Shown one piece after another: positions 58,861-64,000 of a stretch of 64,000 nt of DNA; positions within the stretch are counted from its first letter, which is position 1; every line of letters starts with the position of its first letter. The stretch comes from Bog-756 sp963713625 (GTDB taxonomy: Bacteria > Actinomycetota > Acidimicrobiia > Acidimicrobiales > RAAP-2). The translations under genes were made by a program, and so were the position numbers. Below the pieces are notes generated by a model that ran no database searches, was not told where the DNA came from, and saw only the letters and a program-made list of their open reading frames with translations. The stretch covers positions 248,001-312,000 of the forward strand of contig CAVQMN010000011.1 in NCBI GenBank assembly GCA_963713625.1. Direction: 5' to 3'.

Positions 58861-59459
58861 CCGGGCGGGCTCTCGACCGGCCGGAAGGTGAAGGGCAGGT
58901 CGCCGATGCGGACCAGGACCGACGCCACCGACCGGCCCAACGGGGCCAGCGCATCGTCGAGGCCGGTCGGGTTGTCGAGGATGGACTCGTCCAGTTGGCA
59001 CGATCCCTCGTAGGAGACCTCGATGGCGCACTCGAGGGGTTCGGACCCGAGGCCGATGACCTGTTCGATGGTGGCCGCTCCCCGCATCAACGGCTCGTCT
59101 CCCAGGACGTCGAGGCTCGGTGGGAGCACGTTGAGGAGCGGATCGACCTCGGGGACCTCGACCAGACCCTGGACCCGGAAGGCGATCTCCACCAGGACCT
59201 CGGGCAGCTCGTCCGGATCCTCGCCGATGGCCCAACTCCGGTAGGCCGTCTGGCTCCACGTGGGCCAGTCGAGACTGGTGTCGACCCGGATCCGGGCCGG
59301 GCGTTCCTCCCCGGGGAGGCTGTAGGAGGTCTCGAAACTGATGTCGCCGAGGAAGACATCCACCTGAAATCGCTCCTCCACCGCCTGACGCTGCAAGAGG
59401 GCGGCCTCGAAGGCGTTCCGGTGCGAGGTGACGAGTTGGGTGAAGACGTGGTCCAGCAT
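58857..59459 (-). CDS. Hypothetical protein
   Basis: 200 aa from ATG 59459; 20 further residues upstream are open but lie in the shared promoter. It has an N-terminal helix (M-L-D-H-V-F-T-Q-L-V-T-S-H-R), a middle E-T-S-Y-S-L-P-G-E-E-R-P-A-R-I-R-V-D beta region, and ends in D-L-P-F-T-F-R-P-V. No signal peptide, membrane helix or known motif. Divergent from the glycerophosphodiesterase gene, sharing an overlapping -10. Function unknown. Confidence 0.75.
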   Translation of the reverse strand: MLDHVFTQLVTSHRNAFEAALLQRQAVEERFQVDVFLGDISFETSYSLPGEERPARIRVDTSLDWPTWSQTAYRSWAIGEDPDELPEVLVEIAFRVQGLVEVPEVDPLLNVLPPSLDVLGDEPLMRGAATIEQVIGLGSEPLECAIEVSYEGSCQLDESILDNPTGLDDALAPLGRSVASVLVRIGDLPFTFRPVESPPG

Positions 59460-59469
59460 GGCGGAGCAG

Positions 59470-59479
59470 AGGCTACCGT
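59470..59479. promoter_or_regulatory. Second bidirectional -10 box AGGCTACCGT
   Basis: TACCGT (59474-59479) lies 6 nt before ATG 59486 on the plus strand; TAGCCT (59470-59475, minus) lies 10 nt before ATG 59459. Identical to the box at 57694-57703. Confidence 0.65.
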
Positions 59480-59485
59480 TCTTCC

Positions 59486-60367
59486 ATGGCCGTCTCTCCC
59501 GATGCGCGCCAATCTTCACCGTGGCTGGAGCGTCGGGTTCTCAACTACGCCCACCAGGGCGGTGCCTGGGAGGGCCCGTCGTCGACCCTGTACGCCATCG
59601 CGTCCGCCCTCGAGGCCGGGGCCACCGCCATCGAGCTCGACGTGCACGCCACGGCCGACGGGAAACTGGTCGTGGGCCACGATCCGACCGTCGATCGCAC
59701 GACCGAAGGGTCCGGCCAGATCGCCGAGCTGCCCTGGGAGACGGTGCGGAGCCTGGACAACGCCTACTGGTGGGCGCCCGGGGCGGACGTGACGCCCGGG
59801 CTCGACCCGGAGCAGTACCCGTTCCGGGGGCTGGCGCCCGGCGACCGGCGATTCCGGATCGCCCTGTTGGAGGAGGTGCTGGAGGAGTTCCCGGGCGTGA
59901 TCCTCAATCTGGACATCAAACAGACCGCACCGGCCGTGGTCCCCTACGAGGAGGCATTGGCCTCCCTCCTCCGTCGTCACCGACGCACCGACGACGTGAT
60001 CGTCGCCTCGTTCCTCGACGCGGCCGGCGAAGCCTTCTCGACCTTCGCCCCGGAGATAGCGACCTCGGCGGGCACGATGGGCGTGGCCGGGTTCATCCAG
60101 TCGGTGCGGTCCGGGGAGGAGCCGGCGCCGATGCGTCATGTGGCCCTACAGGTGCCGGCCACCTTCGGCGATGTCGTCCTCGTCGACCAGCGCTTCGTGG
60201 ACGTGGCCCATCAACAGGGCCTGGCCGTCCATGTCTGGACGATCGAGGAGGAATCCGAGATGGAACGGCTGTGCGGGCTCGGGGTGGACGGCATCATCAC
60301 CGACCGACCGTCGGCCTTGACCGCGGTGCTCGACCGGTTGGGATGTGCATGGCGCCCACAGCCATGA
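59486..60367 (+). CDS. Glycerophosphodiester phosphodiesterase family protein
   Basis: 293 aa from ATG 59486, 6 nt after TACCGT. The GDPD barrel shows Y-A-H-Q-G-G (catalytic His, usual H-R-G), A-I-E-L-D-V-H (metal Glu/Asp), V-V-G-H-D-P-T (second His) and V-W-T-I-E near the end. The Q-G-G in place of R-G is a variation. No signal peptide, so it is cytoplasmic. It hydrolyses glycerophosphodiesters to glycerol-3-phosphate. Confidence 0.9.
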   Translation: MAVSPDARQSSPWLERRVLNYAHQGGAWEGPSSTLYAIASALEAGATAIELDVHATADGKLVVGHDPTVDRTTEGSGQIAELPWETVRSLDNAYWWAPGADVTPGLDPEQYPFRGLAPGDRRFRIALLEEVLEEFPGVILNLDIKQTAPAVVPYEEALASLLRRHRRTDDVIVASFLDAAGEAFSTFAPEIATSAGTMGVAGFIQSVRSGEEPAPMRHVALQVPATFGDVVLVDQRFVDVAHQQGLAVHVWTIEEESEMERLCGLGVDGIITDRPSALTAVLDRLGCAWRPQP

Positions 60368-60405
60368 GTGCGGGGCGGGCCCCGAGAGGGGCGACCCCGA
60401 TCGGA

Positions 60406-60489
60406 TCAGCCTCGACCGCAGTTGGGCTTCTTGCCGTGGTTGGCCTTCTTCTTGGCCCGGAGCTTCCGTTTGTTGGTTCGTTTCGACAC
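60406..60489 (-). CDS. bL37-type micro ribosomal protein
   Basis: 27 aa from GTG 60489 to TGA 60406-60408. The sequence starts M-S-K-R-T-N-K-R-K and contains KKANHGKKPN, close to the K-A-N-H-G-K-R-P-N of bL37 from the mycobacterial ribosome, from memory of that protein. Such small basic proteins sit near the peptidyl-transferase side of the large subunit. TAGGAT lies 9 nt upstream, so the mRNA is almost leaderless. It is very short but highly characteristic. Confidence 0.85.
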   Translation of the reverse strand: MSKRTNKRKLRAKKKANHGKKPNCGRG

Positions 60490-60498
60490 AGTTCGAAG

Positions 60499-60504
60499 AT
60501 CCTA
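60499..60504 (-). promoter_or_regulatory. -10 box of the bL37 gene
   Basis: TAGGAT on the minus strand, 9 nt before GTG 60489. Confidence 0.45.
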
Positions 60505-60569
60505 CTCGCAATGGGACCGGCCCTCCGTACGGGCGGCCCGGGGGTCGACCGTGCCGTCGGGGGTGGGCG

Positions 60570-60899
60570 ATGACCTGGCTCCTCCGTGACGGGGATGTGC
60601 TCGCCGCCGCCGAAGTGGCCAGCGGCATGGCCGATCGGAGCAAGGGCCTCCTCGGTCGGACCGGCTACGACGGGGCGATGGTGTTCCCCCGGACCCGGTC
60701 GGTGCACACGTTCGGGATGCGGTTCCCCATCGACGTCGCCTTCTGCGACAAGGAGATGGTGGTGGTGGGCGTGGCCCGGCTCCCGCCGTGGCGGATGAGC
60801 CGGCCCCGACGCCGGTGCCGCTCGGTGATCGAGGCCGAGGCGGGCGCCTTCGAACGGTGGGGTCTGAGGGTCGGCGACCAACTGGACCTGCGTGGATGA
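60570..60899 (+). CDS. DUF192 protein
   Basis: 109 aa from ATG 60570; a longer frame to 60345 overlaps bL37 and is rejected. A-D-R-S-K-G-L-L-G-R, G-A-M-V-F-P-R-T-R-S-V-H-T-F-G-M-R-F-P-I-D-V-A-F and V-I-E-A-E-A-G-A are conserved DUF192 elements. Function is not known. Its stop overlaps the rsmI ATG (ATGA), so both are co-translated. Confidence 0.88.
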   Translation: MTWLLRDGDVLAAAEVASGMADRSKGLLGRTGYDGAMVFPRTRSVHTFGMRFPIDVAFCDKEMVVVGVARLPPWRMSRPRRRCRSVIEAEAGAFERWGLRVGDQLDLRG

Positions 60900-61840
60900 A
60901 TGAGGATGGAGTGGCGCGGGAAACGCCTCTCGAGTCGGGAGGTCCGGGGTCGGTCGTTCTGGTCGGGACACCCATCGGCAATCTGGGTGACCTGTCACCC
61001 CGGGCCGTCGACGCCCTCCGCCGTGCTGACGTCATCTACTGCGAGGACACCCGCCATTCGCGCAAGCTCCTGACCCATGCCGGCATCACCGGGGCGACGC
61101 TCCGGTCGCTGCACGAGCACAATGAAGAGGAGCGGATCGCCGAGGTGCTCGGCGCCGTCGCCGGGGGCCGGACCGTGGCGCTGGTCAGTGATGCGGGCAT
61201 GCCCGGTGTGTCGGACCCCGGCAGCCGGCTGGTGGCCGCGGCCGCCGAGGCCGGGCTGACGATCACCGTGGTCCCCGGTCCGTCGGCGGTGTTGGCCGCC
61301 CTCGTGACCAGCGGCCTCGACACCGGTCGATTCTGTTTCGAGGGGTTCCTGCCGCGTTCGGGGCGGGATCGGAAGTCGCGGCTCGACGCCCTCGCCGTCG
61401 AGCCCAGGACGACCGTGCTGTTCGAGGCCCCCGGGCGCGTGCCGGCCACGTTGCGGGATCTGGCCGCGGTGTGCGGCGGCAAACGGCAGATCGCGGTGGC
61501 CCGTGAACTGACCAAACTGCACGAGGAGGTCTGGAGGGGCTCCCTCGACGAAGCCCTGGTCTGGGCGGCAGAGCCCCTCCGGGGCGAGGTCGTCCTGGTG
61601 CTCGCCGGTGGGACGGCCCCACCGGAATCGGCGGTGGGCGATGACGTGCTCGCGGCGGCGCTGGCCGAGCGATTGGCACGGGGCGAGCGAACTCGCGGCG
61701 TGGTCGAAGCGGTCGCCGCCGCCTATGGGGTACCCCGCCGGCGGGTCTATACCCTGGCCCTGTCGGCGCGCCCGTCTGGGCCTGCCGACGATCCGGACGA
61801 GCCGGACGGACCGGGCGGATCGCCACCTCCACCCCGGTGA
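60896..61840 (+). CDS. rsmI: 16S rRNA 2'-O-ribose C1402 methyltransferase
   Basis: 314 aa from ATG 60896. L-V-G-T-P-I-G-N-L-G-D-L-S-P-R-A, Y-C-E-D-T-R-H-S-R-K-L-L, L-V-S-D-A-G-M-P-G-V-S-D-P-G and V-P-G-P-S-A-V define RsmI, a tetrapyrrole-methylase fold enzyme that methylates the ribose of C1402 in 16S rRNA. A disordered Pro-rich tail ends the protein. It lies next to metG and bL37, in a translation-related neighbourhood. Confidence 0.95.
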   Translation: MNEDGVARETPLESGGPGSVVLVGTPIGNLGDLSPRAVDALRRADVIYCEDTRHSRKLLTHAGITGATLRSLHEHNEEERIAEVLGAVAGGRTVALVSDAGMPGVSDPGSRLVAAAAEAGLTITVVPGPSAVLAALVTSGLDTGRFCFEGFLPRSGRDRKSRLDALAVEPRTTVLFEAPGRVPATLRDLAAVCGGKRQIAVARELTKLHEEVWRGSLDEALVWAAEPLRGEVVLVLAGGTAPPESAVGDDVLAAALAERLARGERTRGVVEAVAAAYGVPRRRVYTLALSARPSGPADDPDEPDGPGGSPPPPR

Positions 61841-61879
61841 CGGTGCGGTCCGCCCATCACCCGTCGAGGTGACCGGGCG

Positions 61880-62239
61880 TCAATCGTGGGATGAATCCTG
61901 TGTCGCCCCGGACTCCCACTCCAGGCACCACTCGGCGATCAGGAACCCGAGGCCGGTGACGTCGAGGACACGGCGGACGCCGTCTTGGGGTCGGGTGACC
62001 ACCAGCCGGTTTCCCTGCGCCATGATCTGATTCCTGCCCCTGATCACCGCGCCGATGCCGGTGGAGTCGATGAACTCGAGGTTGGACAGATCCACCACCA
62101 CGGTCGCCGCCGTCACCGCCACCAGGGCATTGGCCACCTGGTCGGCCGAGACGATATCCAGTTCGCCACTGAGCGCCACCACGTGGACGCCAGGGAGGTC
62201 ACGGATGGTGAGGTCGAACTCGGGTGCCACGAGGCTCAT
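61880..62239 (-). CDS. STAS-domain anti-anti-sigma factor
   Basis: 119 aa from ATG 62239, with GGCGG before the start. V-V-D-L-S-N-L-E-F-I-D-S-T-G-I-G carries the phosphorylatable Ser of anti-anti-sigma factors (S in D-S-T-G). It would bind an anti-sigma kinase and free a sigma factor. The kinase and the sigma factor are not in the window. Confidence 0.9.
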   Translation of the reverse strand: MSLVAPEFDLTIRDLPGVHVVALSGELDIVSADQVANALVAVTAATVVVDLSNLEFIDSTGIGAVIRGRNQIMAQGNRLVVTRPQDGVRRVLDVTGLGFLIAEWCLEWESGATQDSSHD

Positions 62240-62417
62240 TTCCGCCGAAGGTCGCAGGTGGCGGTGTGCCAGGAGTCGGTCAGCTCTCCCAATCGTACCC
62301 GACGGGCCGAATCCCGGCCCGAGGCCGCTCCCGGCCCGGCAGCCATTCGGCTGGTCCGCCTGCGCAGGTGACCCTCTCGGGGCCGGGGAGCCCGTCCGAC
62401 CGGGGGCGATGGCCCGC

Positions 62418-62858
62418 TCAGCGGAGTTCGGTGAGGGCTCGTCGGACGTACGGAGCCAGTGGCAGCTCCGGGGTCTGATCGATCAGCTGCCAACGGGCGC
62501 AGTCCGACGATCCGCCGGTCTCGTTCCGGAGATCCCCCGAGTAGGCGTCGATGGCGTAGATGATCCTGATGGTGTGCAGCAGCGTCCCGTTCGGGAGGGT
62601 GGTCACGTCGGACAGGACACCCTTGAGCGGCCCGACCTCGACCCGCAGGCCGGTCTCCTCGGCGAACTCGCGCTCGAGGGCGGTGACCGGATCTTCGCCG
62701 TGATCGATGCCACCCCCGGGGAGGAACCAGCGCCCGGCCACGGTCAGGTACCGGGCCGCCCGGACCAGCAGCACCGAGCCGCCTTCGGTGTCCTCGCAGA
62801 TCCCGTAGACGGCCACTCGTTGCCGGCGTACCGATTGCTGGGGAGTGGGTGGTTCCAT
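62418..62858 (-). CDS. NUDIX hydrolase
   Basis: 146 aa. The Nudix box is complete, starting at G-G-I-D-H-G-E-D and ending in R-E-F-A-E-E-T-G-L. It hydrolyses a nucleoside diphosphate linked to another group. The usual MutT partner elements are not specific enough to name a substrate. Divergent from metG. Confidence 0.9.
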   Translation of the reverse strand: MEPPTPQQSVRRQRVAVYGICEDTEGGSVLLVRAARYLTVAGRWFLPGGGIDHGEDPVTALEREFAEETGLRVEVGPLKGVLSDVTTLPNGTLLHTIRIIYAIDAYSGDLRNETGGSSDCARWQLIDQTPELPLAPYVRRALTELR

Positions 62859-62906
62859 CGAGCACCGGCCTCGGGTGAGTCGGACGGCCCCTGGCCGTTT
62901 CGTCGG

Positions 62907-62912
62907 TACGCT
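62907..62912 (+). promoter_or_regulatory. -10 box of metG (leaderless)
   Basis: TACGCT ends 7 nt before GTG 62920. Confidence 0.5.
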
Positions 62913-62919
62913 ACTGGCA

Positions 62920-64000
62920 GTGTCCCGCTTCTACATCACCACGCCCATCTACTACGTCAAGGACGCGCCCCACGTAGGCCACGCCTATACGACGGTCAAT
63001 GCCGATGCCCTGGCCCGCTGGCACCGGCTCATCGGCGACGACGTGTTCTTCCTCACCGGCACCGACGAGCACGGCCAGAAGGTGGCCCGGGCCGCCGAGG
63101 AGCAGGATCTCACCCCGGCGGCCTGGACCGACCGGCTGGCTCCCCGGTTCGCCTCGGCCTGGGCCGATCTGGACATCTCCAACGACGACTTCATCCGGAC
63201 CACCGAGCCGAGGCACCACGAGGCGGTCCAGAAATTCCTGAGCCGGATCTATGAGAACGGCCACATCTACATGGACGTCTACCGGGGCCTGTACTGCGTG
63301 CCCTGCGAGCAGTACTACGCCGAGGACGACCTCATCGACGGCACCCTGTGCCCGATCCACCGGATGCCGGTGGACCACCTCGAAGAGGAGAACTACTTCT
63401 TCAGACTGAGCGACTTCGAGCAGCGGCTCATCGACTGGTACGAGGCCAACCCGGGCGCGGTGGTTCCCGAGTCCAAGCGCAACGAGGCCCTCAGCTTCAT
63501 CAAGGGAGGGCTCCGGGACATTTCCATCACCCGGACGTCGATCGACTGGGGGGTCCGCGTCCCCTGGGACGAGAAGCACGTCTTCTACGTCTGGTACGAC
63601 GCCCTCATCAACTACCTGACGGCCATCGGCTACGGGCAGGACGAGGCCCGTTTCGAGACCTGGTGGCCCGCGGTGCACCACCTGATCGGCAAGGAGATCA
63701 TCAGGTTCCACTGTGTCTGGTGGCCGGCCATGTGCATGGCGGCCGGCATCGACCCACCGGCCCACGTCCAGGTGCACGGGTGGCTGCTCCTCGGCGGCGA
63801 GAAGATGTCCAACTCGAGCGTCAACCAGATCTCGCCGGGCGAGCTCACCGCCGACTTCGGGGTCGACGCCGTCCGCTACCACCTGCTGCGTGACATCCCG
63901 CTCGGCTCGGACGGGGACTTCTCCGCCGAGGGTATCGTCGCCCGCTACAACGCCGACCTGGCCAACAACCTCGGGAATCTCCTGTCCCGGGTGGCCACCG
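62920..64000 (+). CDS. metG: Methionyl-tRNA synthetase, N-terminal part (3' end outside window)
   Basis: About 360 codons from GTG 62920 to the window end, in frame throughout. F-Y-I-T-T-P-I-Y-Y-V and the H-x-G-H motif (P-H-V-G-H), T-G-T-D-E-H-G-Q-K, the zinc-knuckle region Y-C-V-P-C-E with a single later C-P-I-H, and K-M-S-N-S in place of K-M-S-K-S mark class I MetRS. It charges tRNA-Met. The anticodon domain is beyond the window. Confidence 0.96.
   Translation, partial: MSRFYITTPIYYVKDAPHVGHAYTTVNADALARWHRLIGDDVFFLTGTDEHGQKVARAAEEQDLTPAAWTDRLAPRFASAWADLDISNDDFIRTTEPRHHEAVQKFLSRIYENGHIYMDVYRGLYCVPCEQYYAEDDLIDGTLCPIHRMPVDHLEEENYFFRLSDFEQRLIDWYEANPGAVVPESKRNEALSFIKGGLRDISITRTSIDWGVRVPWDEKHVFYVWYDALINYLTAIGYGQDEARFETWWPAVHHLIGKEIIRFHCVWWPAMCMAAGIDPPAHVQVHGWLLLGGEKMSNSSVNQISPGELTADFGVDAVRYHLLRDIPLGSDGDFSAEGIVARYNADLANNLGNLLSRVAT

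Noticed and set aside
1..64000. tRNA, rRNA, CRISPR and insertion sequences
   Set aside because: No T-loop G-T-T-C-G-A context with an acceptor stem, no rRNA-like stretch, no regular repeat-spacer array and no transposase motif were seen by eye; a tool search would be decisive.

Overview
The window is about two-thirds G+C and uses GTG and TTG starts freely. It carries a bL37-type micro ribosomal protein, an F420-type LLM oxidoreductase, DrrAB-type ABC genes and many mRNAs that appear to be leaderless. Together these point to a high-GC actinobacterium. A lineage near the Acidimicrobiia is my best guess from gene style, not proven. No rRNA, tRNA, CRISPR array or insertion sequence was recognised.

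Positions 1-15921 are mostly cell-surface work. A glycosyltransferase tail and a secreted protein are followed by a DrrAB-type exporter with its regulator and a composite palindromic operator, a divergent methyltransferase and the relic of a kelch protein. Next comes a leftward operon: two sulfotransferases, a WbsX-methyltransferase fusion, a sugar aminotransferase, a WecA/MraY-like phosphosugar transferase and a GNAT acetyltransferase. It is divergent from cysD-cysN-cysC, which makes PAPS, the donor sulfotransferases need; no sulfate-reduction gene is present. I infer a sulfated amino-sugar glycan locus. An LPXTG surface protein follows, and a leader hairpin can hide its ribosome binding site.

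Positions 16000-39100 are accessory: a PhyH dioxygenase, large polytopic membrane proteins (one YfhO-like, two long paralogues ending in a CQSLL tail), GtrA, an acyltransferase-3 protein, a secreted glycosidase, an Ig-like secreted protein, a sulfatase, methyltransferases and two frameshifted genes (DUF523 and a 2OG-Fe(II) oxygenase).

Positions 39100-64000 are more housekeeping: nucleotidyltransferase/KAS III/thiolase/LLM oxidoreductase, an NFU protein, a MarR-MFS pair with an operator on the promoter, acyl-CoA dehydrogenase, a glycosyltransferase/methyltransferase/toroid-protein cassette, a Gdt1-type transporter, aminopeptidase N, a PfkB kinase, a glycerophosphodiesterase, bL37, DUF192, RsmI, a STAS protein, Nudix and MetG (cut by the window end).

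The most interesting candidate system is at 46980-50074. A strong -10 is followed by a 21-codon proline-rich upstream ORF, two mutually exclusive hairpins and a terminator-like hairpin. Downstream lie a soluble PRC/MgtE-N/CBS protein and an Nramp relative whose metal-site motifs are altered as in magnesium-transporting members. I infer a leader-peptide-controlled Mg2+ uptake operon. A second window-wide signal is TANNNT -10 boxes 6-10 nt before start codons at about 14 genes, including two divergent pairs that share the identical 10-mer AGGCTACCGT as an overlapping bidirectional -10.
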